A stretch of DNA of 37,002 nucleotides from Candidatus Zhuqueibacterota bacterium. GTDB lineage: Bacteria > Zhuqueibacterota > Zhuqueibacteria > Zhuqueibacterales > Zhuqueibacteraceae. Below are positions 16,801-24,915 of the stretch, in pieces. Where the stretch lies: NCBI GenBank assembly GCA_022616415.1, contig JAKEEU010000431.1, positions 1-37,002 of the forward strand, written 5' to 3'. Under the pieces are notes generated by a model. That model was not told where the DNA came from. It saw nothing but the letters and a program-made list of their open reading frames with translations, and did not search any database. Numbering within the stretch: position 1 is the stretch's first letter; each line of letters opens with the position of its first letter. Both the position numbers and the translations under genes were made by a program.

Positions 16801-16893
16801 TTAGCGGCCCGTGATCCTGTCTGCTGTTCACTATATTTATGACAGGGCATCGCGAAGCTTTGTTTCAGAGGTTTTTCAAGATTTTTAACCAGT

Positions 16894-16962
16894 CACCGTC
16901 CGGACGCTTTCGTGTGAGAATGAAGGCTGCTCTTGTTCAATGCACGGAGCGTCCGGACGGTG
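16894..16962. repeat. Inverted repeat of the CCGTCCGGACG family, long loop
   Basis: CACCGTCCGGACGCT (16894-16908) and its exact complement AGCGTCCGGACGGTG (16948-16962) are separated by 39 bases. The same arms recur, with only a 3-base loop, at 24605-24635. The copy lies in the gap between the divergent sigma factor gene and the 117-aa membrane protein gene, without a U tract. Confidence 0.85.
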
Positions 16963-17071
16963 GCCTCAATATTTGCAGAATTTTTTAAAAAGCGTGAAAC
17001 ATTGCCGCCCAAACTCCGGTCAGAACTTAATGAAAACCACAGAAACCAAGAAAACCAACAGGAGAATCAAT

Positions 17072-17425
17072 ATGCGTGACTTGGAATTTATCGCGCCGAT
17101 GTTCGTGGCCCTGGGCCTTTTCGCGATGGTCGGCTTCATCGTCTATCAAATCCAGCAGCACCGCCTGCGCATGAAAATGGTCGAGAGCGGCGTCACCAAC
17201 TTGAATCTCACCAAGATGCGAGCGCCTTCGGACAATTCGTTGAAATATGGCCTGGTCGCCATCGCACTCGGCGTCGCCATCTTTATGGGGCTTGTCTTCG
17301 AGCGCTACGTGCCGGATCTCGGCGGCGAATTTACATTGGCGTTCGTTCCCATTTTCGTGGGCGTGGCGCTGCTCATTTCCGCTTTTATCGAACGGCAACG
17401 GGAACGCGACAAGCCGGCGGCTTGA
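17072..17425 (+). CDS. Small membrane protein, DUF6249-like
   Basis: I start at the ATG at 17072, preceded by AGGAG at good spacing; the longer upstream extension has no such signal. The 117-aa product has three hydrophobic segments: PMFVALGLFAMVGFIVYQI, GLVAIALGVAIFMGLVF and LAFVPIFVGVALLISAFI. Between the first two is a basic stretch, HRLRMKMVESG. This layout fits the DUF6249 family often encoded beside ECF sigma factor genes. The function is unknown, but divergence from the sigma/anti-sigma pair suggests membership of its regulon. Confidence 0.82.
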   Translation: MRDLEFIAPMFVALGLFAMVGFIVYQIQQHRLRMKMVESGVTNLNLTKMRAPSDNSLKYGLVAIALGVAIFMGLVFERYVPDLGGEFTLAFVPIFVGVALLISAFIERQRERDKPAA

Positions 17426-17471
17426 AATTCAACTCTGGGGGACTGCCTTTTTTATGGGCGAAAAAACTTTC

Positions 17472-19601
17472 TTAATTTTCTTCACATTCTTCGTCTGATC
17501 GTTCGGCGGTTTTGTAGCCCACGATGCCGGCCAATAACGCGGGCAAATCGCGCGCGGCCATCAGCGGCGTGCGGCATTTGATCATGACTTCGAGCGCCGT
17601 CTTGTTGGTCAAATTCACTTCCGGCACCGCGGTGTTTTGCAGCAGCACCGCGCGGCTGCGAGGCAGGCGCAAAAACGCCGCGTTGATGGCGGCAGCGATT
17701 TGCTCGGCAACGCGATTGGCCGGATAAATCGTGCTTTGCACCAGTATCGAATCCGCGCCCCACCGGCGATAAACGAGCTTCAAATACCAGCCTTCCGGAA
17801 TTTTGTTGACCTTTTCAATTCTCTCCGCTACGGGCATGCCGTTTTGATCTTCCCGCACCGTGACGACGTTGGCGCCGGCCCAGCGCAACGTATCGGCCAA
17901 ACGCTGCACCAGCTCGAAATTCGCCGACGCGGCGTCAAGGCCGTTGTGGAACGCCTCGCCGGGTTCGTTGCCGCCGAGCGCTGCATCGAGAATGATCGTT
18001 TCGTTGTGCAAAATTCCTGACAGATTCGCTTGCAAGCGGATCGGCACCACCGCGCTGCGGCTCGAATCAACCATGATGATTTTGCTTTCGCTCGCGTAAC
18101 CCCTCGCCGTTGCCGCGAGGCGGTGAGCGCCGGGAGAAAGATCCGCCATGAAAAAGCCGCCGTTCTCGTCGGTGGCCGCGTTGAGCGAATCGTCGATCGT
18201 GATAGTGGCCGCCTCCAATCCAATTTTCGTCGAGTCATCCACAACCACGCCGCTCAACACGCGAGATTCACCAGCCGGCGCCAGTTCGAGCGCCAGCGTG
18301 TCGCTGTGGCCATCAGCCGTGGCGACAAGACGAACTGGCCCAATCTCCGGCGCGACTTGATAATAGGCCACGGCGCTGCTGTTTTTCAACTGCGGCGTCG
18401 CCGGGGCGATGCGGCCGCGATCGGCTTGCAGGCGCACCGTCGTGCCGTCCCAAACCGGTTGGCTATCCGCATCCGCAAGCTTGAGCCGGATCGGCATCAT
18501 CGCGACGCCATCGGCGGGCAGGCGGTTCGTGGGGGTCTCAAAATGAATCGCCATCACCGGCGCGGCGACGATAATCGTATCGACGCGCGGCAGATTGTGA
18601 TTTTTGAACAGGTTTTGCAAATCGACTTGCAGGAGATGCGGGCCATTGCTCAACGCCGAATCCGGACGAAAGCGCAGACGCCGGCTGCGCATGTCCATTT
18701 GCGCCGGCGCCGCTTGGCCGTCGATTTTGAACGAAACCGACGGCGAGTAAATCAGCAACTGCCGGGCACCGCGGCCGCCGCGCTCGGTGATGCCGTCAAA
18801 AATTTCGTAAACGATTTCCGGCTGTTTATCGCGAGAAATTCCGGACGGCTGTATGAGCCGGACGCCGGGCACACCGCCTGAGGCCCAACGCGCCAGGCCG
18901 AGAAAAATGCCATACGCTTCGCGGCGGTTGTAAGATAATTTGGTGAGGCGCTTTTCTTCCGCGGGATTCGAGAAGAAAGAGGATTCGAGCAGCACCGCCG
19001 GAATGGTCGAGGTGCGCAGCAGGCCGAAGCCGTCGGGATAAATCAGCTTGTCGGTGAGCAGCCCGTCGTTCGCCACCTGCGGCAGGCGCAGCGCCTCGAC
19101 GAGGCCGAAATAAATGTGGCGCGCCAAATCCATGCTCATCGGCGAATAGTCCGGGTGCAGATGATAAAAGACCGCAGCGTAATTGGTTTGCGGATTGTCG
19201 GCGGCGTTGTGGTGCAACGAAATCATAAAATCGCAGCCGGCAGCCGCAGCGATTTCATTGCGCTCTCCGAGCGAGACAAAACGATCATCAGTGCGGGTCA
19301 TTACCACTTTGGCGCCAGCCTTTTCAAGAAATTCTTTGAGAAGAAAAGCGACGTTGAGATTCATCACCGCCTCCTGCTTTCCCGTCGGCCCGCGCTTGTA
19401 GCCGGGAAGATGCGACATGCCGCCGTGCCCGGGATCGAGCGCGATCTTGTACGGCGCCAAGTAACGCGCGAAGGGCGGAATGGTGTATTGCGCTTTGGGA
19501 AGGTCGGTCCAGTCGTGCAGCTTCAGTTTCGTTCCGGCACAACCGCAGAGCAGCAACGACGGCAATAAACAACAGGCCAAAGTTTTCAATCTTGTTGACA
19601 T
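17472..19601 (-). CDS. Lipoprotein N-acetylmuramoyl-L-alanine amidase with a degenerate second amidase half
   Basis: I start at MSTRLKTLACCLLPSLLLCG; a 63-codon upstream extension lacks signal features. The 709-aa product has a lipobox-like LCGC with Cys21. Residues 50-240 are an Amidase_3 domain with zinc ligands His59 (ALDPGHGG), Glu77 (KQEAVMN), His130 (SLHHNA) and catalytic Glu206 (LLESSF). It should cleave the amide bond between MurNAc and the stem peptide. Ig-like material follows, then a carboxypeptidase-regulatory-like domain (LSGVVVDDSTKIGLEAATI). The last 200 residues look like a second Amidase_3 fold that has lost its ligands: TIILDAALGGNEPG replaces the DPGHGG motif and EVMIKCRTPLM stands where the glutamate motif should be. 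Confidence 0.9.
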   Translation of the reverse strand: MSTRLKTLACCLLPSLLLCGCAGTKLKLHDWTDLPKAQYTIPPFARYLAPYKIALDPGHGGMSHLPGYKRGPTGKQEAVMNLNVAFLLKEFLEKAGAKVVMTRTDDRFVSLGERNEIAAAAGCDFMISLHHNAADNPQTNYAAVFYHLHPDYSPMSMDLARHIYFGLVEALRLPQVANDGLLTDKLIYPDGFGLLRTSTIPAVLLESSFFSNPAEEKRLTKLSYNRREAYGIFLGLARWASGGVPGVRLIQPSGISRDKQPEIVYEIFDGITERGGRGARQLLIYSPSVSFKIDGQAAPAQMDMRSRRLRFRPDSALSNGPHLLQVDLQNLFKNHNLPRVDTIIVAAPVMAIHFETPTNRLPADGVAMMPIRLKLADADSQPVWDGTTVRLQADRGRIAPATPQLKNSSAVAYYQVAPEIGPVRLVATADGHSDTLALELAPAGESRVLSGVVVDDSTKIGLEAATITIDDSLNAATDENGGFFMADLSPGAHRLAATARGYASESKIIMVDSSRSAVVPIRLQANLSGILHNETIILDAALGGNEPGEAFHNGLDAASANFELVQRLADTLRWAGANVVTVREDQNGMPVAERIEKVNKIPEGWYLKLVYRRWGADSILVQSTIYPANRVAEQIAAAINAAFLRLPRSRAVLLQNTAVPEVNLTNKTALEVMIKCRTPLMAARDLPALLAGIVGYKTAERSDEECEEN

Positions 19602-19816
19602 TTCGACTTCCGCTCTTTCCTGTTTTCGTGCAAATGACGTGAACAACGGATTACGCCGATGGCGCGGATTGAAAGGTTTAATATACGAAATTTCTTTGTC
19701 AATTTCATCATGATTGCTTATTTTTATGATTACAATAGATTCCGTGCGTCTGATCGGTGGCGTGTCCGGCAAGATATCGCAACCTTTCACGACTTTGTAT
19801 TAGAAATGGATCGGTT

Positions 19817-20902
19817 ATGCAATCTGCCAAATGGTTGCGTCACTTCAAGAGCATGGTGGGAAATCATTTTGTGCTGGCGTTGTCGATTTTGTCGGCGCTT
19901 TTTTTGTTCGTTGCGCTTTCCACATTTTCTCGTTTCCCGCAGCTAGTTGAGTGGCTTTACGCCCGGCGCGTTTATGCGCTGATCGCGAGAATTCTTTCGC
20001 CGCTGTCCGCAGCGATTCCATTTTCGGTTTCAGAGATTTCTCTTTATATTGGCCTCCTCGGCGCCGTGTTTTGGGGGATTAGGGGGATTGTACGCCGCCG
20101 CTTTATACGAACTGTGTTGGAATTATGTGCGGGCGCGGCGCTTCTGGCGCTGTGGTTTTATCTGGCGTGGGGATTCAATTATCTCCGGCCCACTATCGAA
20201 CAACAGCTTCAGTTGGCCGCCGTCGCGCCGGACAGCTTGGCGCTGCGGGAAAATTTTCTGTGGTGCATCGAGCAGGCCAATGCGACGTGGCAACCGGCTT
20301 CGCCGTGGACTTTGCCGGATTTGGACAACGAGATCGAGCGGCATTATGATGAAGTTTTTGCCGAGCTTGGCTGGCCGTGCATTTCCGGCCACTGGCCGCC
20401 CAAATTTTTAATCGTGCCGGCGCTGTTGGATTATACGCTGACCTCCGGCATCTTCGGCCCATTCTTTCACGAGGTGCATCTCAACTCGCATCTCTTACCG
20501 GTGGAAATGCCGTTTGTGTTGGCGCATGAAAAAGCGCACGGCCGAGGTTTCGCCAGAGAATCCGAAGCGAGCTTCCTGGCCGTGTTGGTGTGCTCACGCA
20601 GCTCGAATCAAGCGGTACGATATTCGGCTTATTTCGCGCTGTTGGGACGCTTCATGAATCGGTACCGCCTTTTTGCCGGCTTCGATTCGCTGGAGCATAC
20701 GATTCGCCCCGAGATCATAACCGATTTCGAGGCGGTGTGGCGGCGTTATGAAAAATACATGGGCCCGTTCGCCGAAATCTCGCACAAAAGCTACGATCTT
20801 TACTTGCGCGCGAATCAGGTGGAAGGCGGGGCGGCAAACTATGGGGACGTGGTGGAGCTGGTGATGCGATGGCGGAAGAGCAACAATGGATTGATGGAGT
20901 AA
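19817..20902 (+). CDS. DUF3810-family membrane zinc peptidase
   Basis: The ATG at 19817 gives 361 aa; a GTG at 19757 is an alternative start. Three N-terminal hydrophobic segments (near 17-36, 70-90 and 103-120) are followed by a soluble domain. This carries VLAHEKAHGRGFARESEASF, with His237 and His241 of HExxH and a downstream glutamate as third zinc ligand, as in DUF3810 proteins. It should be a membrane-anchored metallopeptidase of unknown substrate. It is divergent from the amidase gene, so both may act on the envelope. The last codons run into a TGGAGTAATGGAG repeat also found near 35550. Confidence 0.85.
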   Translation: MQSAKWLRHFKSMVGNHFVLALSILSALFLFVALSTFSRFPQLVEWLYARRVYALIARILSPLSAAIPFSVSEISLYIGLLGAVFWGIRGIVRRRFIRTVLELCAGAALLALWFYLAWGFNYLRPTIEQQLQLAAVAPDSLALRENFLWCIEQANATWQPASPWTLPDLDNEIERHYDEVFAELGWPCISGHWPPKFLIVPALLDYTLTSGIFGPFFHEVHLNSHLLPVEMPFVLAHEKAHGRGFARESEASFLAVLVCSRSSNQAVRYSAYFALLGRFMNRYRLFAGFDSLEHTIRPEIITDFEAVWRRYEKYMGPFAEISHKSYDLYLRANQVEGGAANYGDVVELVMRWRKSNNGLME

Positions 20903-21089
20903 TGGAGTGCTGGAGAATAATGTCATTCCGGAGGAATCTTTTTTCAATCCGGCACCGTGCTCTGTCGGAAAAAGGCGGCGTCCGTAGGATGATTCCAGCC
21001 CTGGCCTGCGTCAGGCTACGCCCGTAGGGGCAAGCATGACTTGCGTGGTTGTCCACCAATGAGGCATTACAAGATAAGAATAATTTGGC
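20903..21089. other. Intergenic DNA with short repeat fragments
   Basis: The segment begins with a TGGAGTAATGGAGTGCTGGAG tract of the family expanded upstream of fpg. It then contains TGTCATTCCGGAGGAATC and GTAGGGGCAAGCATGACTTGC, which look like fragments of dispersed intergenic repeats. No ORF with coding character or RNA gene is visible. Confidence 0.5.
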
Positions 21090-21118
21090 TTGCATAAGCT
21101 GATAGTTTATTTTATATT
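21090..21118 (+). promoter_or_regulatory. Putative promoter of the MNT-HEPN-epimerase operon
   Basis: TTGCAT (21090-21095) and TATATT (21113-21118) are separated by 17 bases in an AT-rich stretch, about 50 bases before the MNT start. Spacing and -10 are good; the -35 matches in four of six positions. Confidence 0.5.
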
Positions 21119-21167
21119 TTATCATGCTTTCATGCTTGAATCCAAGTATTTTTACAACTTCGATAAT

Positions 21168-21449
21168 ATGGGAAACCGTATGTTATCCGAAACCAACAAG
21201 CAAGTCATTGTCGATACGGCGCAAAAATATAATGTATCGGCAGTTTATCTCTTCGGGTCTTCTTTGGTGGACGATGCCGTTGCTCGCGATATTGACCTCG
21301 GAGTTTTGGGTGTGCCCTCGGGCCTGTTTATTGACTTTTACACGGAGCTGATTAAACGACTGCCCAAGCCCGTAGACTTGGTCGATCTTTCAAAGCCGAC
21401 TCTTTTTAATAAGTTAATCTTACGTGATGGAATGAGAATCTATGGCTAA
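21168..21449 (+). CDS. MNT-type nucleotidyltransferase antitoxin
   Basis: The start is taken at 21168; the ATG at 21180 is equally possible because neither has a clear Shine-Dalgarno. The roughly 93-aa protein has YLFGSSLVDDAVARDIDLGV. This is the G-S-x(9)-D-x-D nucleotidyltransferase motif with two metal-binding aspartates, and PKPVDLVDLS supplies a third acidic position. Such minimal nucleotidyltransferases pair with HEPN proteins and neutralise them, in studied cases by AMPylation. The gene overlaps the HEPN gene by eight bases. Confidence 0.88.
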   Translation: MGNRMLSETNKQVIVDTAQKYNVSAVYLFGSSLVDDAVARDIDLGVLGVPSGLFIDFYTELIKRLPKPVDLVDLSKPTLFNKLILRDGMRIYG

Positions 21450-21888
21450 TCTGCGGGAAAAGGTTTCTGCCGAAGAAGAAAATATTAATCAAACTTTAAA
21501 TGATCTGCAATCGGCTCTGGCTCGTCCCGAACGTACGATCATTGAGCGGGCTGCGTTGGCAACATTCCTTCACAACATTTATTCCGGCATTGAGAATATT
21601 CTCAAACAAATTTTGAAAGCAAAAGGGGTGTCTATACCAAGCTCACCATCATGGCATAAAGATTTGTTAATTTTAACAGTTTCTGAGAAAATTATTTCGC
21701 AGGATTTGGCTAATGACATTTTTCCATATCTAACTTTTCGACATTTGTTTGTTCATGTTTATGGTTTCATGCTAGACGATGAAGAGATTATAAAGCTCGC
21801 TACAAAAATTCCGGAAATCTATTCCCGCTTTGCTGCTGAAGTTGAGTCTGCACTTCAGAATTTTGAAAAACCTACTACTCTGCCATGA
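21442..21888 (+). CDS. HEPN-domain toxin
   Basis: This 148-aa, largely helical protein begins MANLREKVSAEEENINQTLN. It contains TFRHLFVHVYGF, where Arg and His form the R-x(4)-H motif of HEPN ribonucleases. It should cleave RNA unless modified by the preceding MNT protein. The helical segment ATFLHNIYSGIENILKQILK is typical of the family. The stop overlaps the start of the epimerase gene by four bases, so this toxin-antitoxin pair is translationally tied to a metabolic gene. Confidence 0.85.
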   Translation: MANLREKVSAEEENINQTLNDLQSALARPERTIIERAALATFLHNIYSGIENILKQILKAKGVSIPSSPSWHKDLLILTVSEKIISQDLANDIFPYLTFRHLFVHVYGFMLDDEEIIKLATKIPEIYSRFAAEVESALQNFEKPTTLP

Positions 21889-22916
21889 CCCTTTCCTCCC
21901 GCCTCCTCCGTCTCGACCTCAAACACACCTGGACCATCTCCCGCGCTTCCGTCGATTATCACGACAACATCTTCGTTTATCTCGAGCACGACGGCATCAC
22001 CGGCATCGGCGAGGCTTCGTTCAGTCGGCGCTACGGCGAATCGCTCGAAAGCTTGCAGAAAGTGATCGAGAGCGCCAAGCCAATGTTATCACATGCCAAT
22101 CCGTTGCATTTTGCGGAAATCGGCGAAACTGTGCAGCAACTGCGTCCCGGACAAAATTCCGCCAAAGCCGCGCTGGATTTGGCGTTAATGGATTGGGTGG
22201 GCAAAAAATTCGACCTGCCGTTGTTTCGACTGTGGGGACTCAATCCGGCCAAAACGCCGGTCTCGTCATTCACCATCGGCATCGACACGCCGGAGATAAT
22301 GCAGCGCAAAATCCGCGAAGCGGAAGAATTTCCCATTTTGAAAATCAAGCTCGGTACCGCGCACGACGAAGAGATTATGCGGGCGGTGTGCGAAGCGACC
22401 GGCAAGCCCCTGCGCGTCGACGCCAACGAAGGCTGGAAGAGCAAGGAAGAGGCGTTGGAAAAAATTTGTTGGTTGGAACAATTCAACATCGAGTTTGTCG
22501 AGCAGCCCATGCCAGCCGGTCGGCTCGACGACGTGCGCTGGCTGCGCCAGCAATTGCAGCAGCGCCGAGTGAATTTGCCGCTATTTGCCGACGAAGATTC
22601 CAAAACCCCCCGCGATCTTCCCACCCTCGCTGGCGTGTACGACGGCATCAACATCAAGCTGATGAAATCCGGCGGCTTGCACGAAGCGTGGCGCATGATT
22701 CATCTTGCGCGTACGCTCGGCCTCAAAATCATGCTCGGCTGCATGATCGAAAGCTCGGTTGCCATCACCGCTGCCGCGCACCTCGCGCCGCTGGTGGATT
22801 ACGCCGATCTCGACGGCCATCTGCTCATCAACAACGATCCGTTTGTGGGCGTACGAATGCAGAATGGCAAAATGACGCTGCCGGAAACGCCGGGGTTGGG
22901 GGTAAGAGAGCGTTAG
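21885..22916 (+). CDS. Dipeptide epimerase (L-Ala-D/L-Glu epimerase type), enolase superfamily
   Basis: This 343-aa protein has the full muconate-lactonizing subgroup layout. An N-terminal capping domain is followed by a barrel with ILKIKLGT (Lys153, Lys155), RVDANEGW (Asp179), FVEQPMPAG (Glu206), LFADEDS (Asp236), INIKLMKSGG (Lys258) and DYADLDG near 308. The two lysines on opposite faces are the acid/base pair for epimerisation, and the acidic residues bind magnesium. Members recycle peptidoglycan L-Ala-D-Glu or epimerise other dipeptides; the exact substrate depends on the capping domain and is not determined here. Its ATG overlaps the HEPN stop. Confidence 0.92.
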   Translation: MTLSSRLLRLDLKHTWTISRASVDYHDNIFVYLEHDGITGIGEASFSRRYGESLESLQKVIESAKPMLSHANPLHFAEIGETVQQLRPGQNSAKAALDLALMDWVGKKFDLPLFRLWGLNPAKTPVSSFTIGIDTPEIMQRKIREAEEFPILKIKLGTAHDEEIMRAVCEATGKPLRVDANEGWKSKEEALEKICWLEQFNIEFVEQPMPAGRLDDVRWLRQQLQQRRVNLPLFADEDSKTPRDLPTLAGVYDGINIKLMKSGGLHEAWRMIHLARTLGLKIMLGCMIESSVAITAAAHLAPLVDYADLDGHLLINNDPFVGVRMQNGKMTLPETPGLGVRER

Positions 22917-23155
22917 AAAAATGGAGTGATACAACGTAACGCGACTTTCAAGTCGCTACTCAAATTTAACTACAAAAACTCCAAAGCGGACGAGCCGCAA
23001 CCAAGAAGGTCGCTTACGGAATGTCCCGCTTGGCGGGATCACGGAAAAGATTTTCATGAATTTATTTCCGTGAGAGTTCTCTTTCCGTGCGCCATGTCTT
23101 TGCTTTTTTTTGCAAAGATATAACTTGTAACAGAATAAAGCGCACCAAGGAAAAC

Positions 23156-23220
23156 TTTGTGGTCGTTGCGCAGGTTGCATCGATAAAATTTTCACACGCG
23201 CTGGGGATTTCCCGCCACTT
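23156..23220 (+). repeat. Dispersed direct repeat, copy 1
   Basis: A 65-bp sequence running from TTTGTGGTCGTTGCGCAGG to GATTTCCCGCCACTT recurs almost unchanged at 24643-24708, in the same orientation. The central CACACGCGCTGGGGATTTCC is identical in both copies. The two copies flank a 1.4-kb segment. Confidence 0.92.
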
Positions 23221-23295
23221 TTTGAATTGCAAGACAAAATTCTTGACTTTGGCAGAAAAAACGTGCAAATTAGTATTCCACAAGGGTCATTTCTG

Positions 23296-23530
23296 CTGTC
23301 TTATATGCTGGGTGCGGGAGCAAGCAACGAACTATCTCTTGAAAAGGCGGCCAGACGCACAAAATCATCGCCACGATTACAGAAGTGCAAGCCGGCGGTG
23401 CGCCGATGAATCCGCAGATTGCCAAGAAAGTGCTGGCGATGTTCACCGAGATCATCGCGTTGCAAGCCGATTATGCGCTCATCGAACGCGAGAAAGAAAA
23501 TTCTCAATTTATTGGATTGAGAGATTATTG
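23296..23530 (+). pseudogene. Frameshifted fragment of a NarL/LuxR-type response regulator
   Basis: Pieces of one response regulator can be read in successive frames: AGASN, then NYLLKR, then KIIATITEVQAGGAPMNPQI followed by AKKVLAMF and finally YALIEREKENSQFIGL. These match the end of a receiver domain ('cAGAsGYLLK..p..ki..aI.eV..GGAPMs..iarkVl') and the first helix of a LuxR-type DNA-binding domain ('LTeREkevL..i'). At least two frameshifts and loss of both ends make it a relic. Confidence 0.65.
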
Positions 23531-23699
23531 GAGTAATGAATCTCGAACAATCCAGTACTCTATTCATCCAACCCGCTGCAATGTCTCAAACGAGGTGTGG
23601 CATCCTGCGGAGAAATGTCGTTCATTGGATATATAAGGACAAGCGCAATGTCGCCAATGCGCTAAACAATCAATACCAATCAACATAGGAGATGATCTC

Positions 23700-24515
23700 A
23701 TGAAACGAACGTCAACAGCTTTCAGCCTCGCGGTGTTCCTGTTGAGTCTCGCGCCCGCGGCGTGGGGGCAATACACCGTTTGGCACAGCCCGCTCACTTT
23801 TACCTCGGATAACGCCAATCTTTCCATTCGCCCCTCCTTCAGCCCGGCGACGGCTCTACTGGTGAGCACGGCGGCGGCGGGCGATCTGCAATGGATTCAC
23901 CTTGGCTTGGTCGTTCCATCCAATGTCCAGATCGACTCTGTGATCGTATACTATCAGCTCACCAATTCTGCCAGCTTCATCTCACAAACGCGGCTGACGC
24001 GCATGAACGGCCCTGATGCCGCGTTTATCCAGCTTGACGATCCCACGGATTTGACTTCGACCGACCCTAGCCGCTATGCCACTTCCGCGGCCGGGCTGGT
24101 GGCGACCGGAACGATCACGCTCGCGCTGCGGTTGAACTTTGCCGATACCGGGCATAGCATCGAAATCGGCGCCATCGGCCTGGTGGTGCAGCCGCTGACC
24201 ACCACTGTCGAGGAACAGCCTCGGGCGCAAATTCCGGAGACGCTCAAGCTGCAGCAAAACTACCCGAATCCTTTCAATCCCCAAACCATTATTGAGTATG
24301 AAATGCCGGCGGCCGGCAAAGCCGAGGTGCGCATTTATAACAACCTCGGCCAGGCGGTGCGCACGCTCGTCGATGAAGAGAAAACTTCCGGTCTCTATCG
24401 CGTGGTTTGGGACGGCAAAGACGATCAGGGCAGCCGGCTGGCCTCGGGCGTGTATTTTTATCAATTGAAAGTGAACGATTTCGTCGGCGCGAAGCGGATG
24501 ATTTTGGCGAAATAA
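23700..24515 (+). CDS. Secreted protein with a C-terminal FlgD-like/type IX sorting module
   Basis: This 271-aa protein starts at an ATG preceded by an AGGAG site. The signal peptide is MKRTSTAFSLAVFLLSLAPA, with probable cleavage after AWG. Residues 25-165 form an unrecognised beta-rich domain. The last 85 residues, starting LKLQQNYPNPFNPQTIIEYE and continuing through VRIYNNLGQAVRTLVDEE to SGVYFYQLKVNDFVGAKR, are the sorting module typical of FCB-group exported proteins. It should be exported and perhaps surface-attached. It is bracketed by the two copies of a 65-bp direct repeat. Confidence 0.85.
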   Translation: MKRTSTAFSLAVFLLSLAPAAWGQYTVWHSPLTFTSDNANLSIRPSFSPATALLVSTAAAGDLQWIHLGLVVPSNVQIDSVIVYYQLTNSASFISQTRLTRMNGPDAAFIQLDDPTDLTSTDPSRYATSAAGLVATGTITLALRLNFADTGHSIEIGAIGLVVQPLTTTVEEQPRAQIPETLKLQQNYPNPFNPQTIIEYEMPAAGKAEVRIYNNLGQAVRTLVDEEKTSGLYRVVWDGKDDQGSRLASGVYFYQLKVNDFVGAKRMILAK

Positions 24516-24604
24516 GGATTGAAGGGCGATGAGCAAAGGGGCTATTCGCTCTTCGCCCCCAATAGTCATAGTGAGAAGGGAACTGGTGTTGATGATAGGC
24601 ACCC

Positions 24605-24645
24605 ACCGTCCGGACGCTGCGAGCGTCCGGACGGTTTTGTATTTT
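24605..24645 (+). terminator. Long perfect hairpin with a T-rich tail
   Basis: ACCGTCCGGACGCT (24605-24618) and AGCGTCCGGACGGT (24622-24635) form a 14-bp stem with a GCG loop, followed by TTTGTATTTTG. It lies 90 bases after the secreted-protein stop and should end that transcript. The same arms occur at 16894-16962 with a long loop, so this is a member of a repeat family used as a terminator. Confidence 0.7.
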
Positions 24646-24708
24646 GTGTTCGTTGCGCAGGTTGCCATCGTTAAAATTTTCACACGCGCTGGGGATTTCC
24701 CGCCACTT
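24643..24708 (+). repeat. Dispersed direct repeat, copy 2
   Basis: This copy matches 23156-23220 with only a few differences, including one inserted C in GGTTGCCATCG. On the minus strand the repeat could encode a WREIPSACENF-like peptide, but this is better explained as a non-coding dispersed element. Confidence 0.92.
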
Positions 24709-24915
24709 CCTTCTGAATGACGTCAAAACTGTAACGAGAATTGTTTAGCAGAAGGGCACAATCTGGGGGAGATTAGCCAAGGCTGCGGATCGGCAGGATT
24801 TTGCCCAACTTCATCTTCCTCATCACACCTCTTGTTAAAGCGTTGGGGATTAAATGACCGCTAGTCCATTGATCGCTTAAAATTCTTTAACCACAAACGT
24901 TTTTATGTTGATTTT

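Larger units (their letters stand above)
22917..23699. other. Repeat-rich intergenic region with a pseudogene
   Basis: No intact gene is seen. GCGACTT/AAGTCGC at 22941-22956 is a weak hairpin that may end the epimerase transcript. TCCCGC/GCGGGA at 23024-23038 is another. A dispersed repeat copy lies at 23156-23220 and a response-regulator relic at about 23296-23530, both listed separately. Confidence 0.6.
24516..24915. other. Intergenic region between convergent genes
   Basis: This 400-bp gap lies between the secreted-protein gene (plus) and the kinase gene (minus). It holds a long perfect hairpin and copy 2 of the dispersed repeat, listed separately. From 24713 to 24915 I see no ORF with coding character, hairpin or other element. 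Confidence 0.6.

Noticed and set aside
16940..17071. N-terminal extension of the DUF6249-like protein
   Set aside because: The extension crosses the inverted repeat arm and lacks coding character. The ATG at 17072 has a good AGGAG.
19602..19790. 63-codon N-terminal extension of the amidase
   Set aside because: It would bury the lipoprotein signal peptide and has no ribosome-binding site. MSTRLK is the natural start.
23087..23636. Plus-strand ORFs of 149 and 83 codons as genes
   Set aside because: They cover parts of the response-regulator relic in different frames and are better described as a pseudogene.
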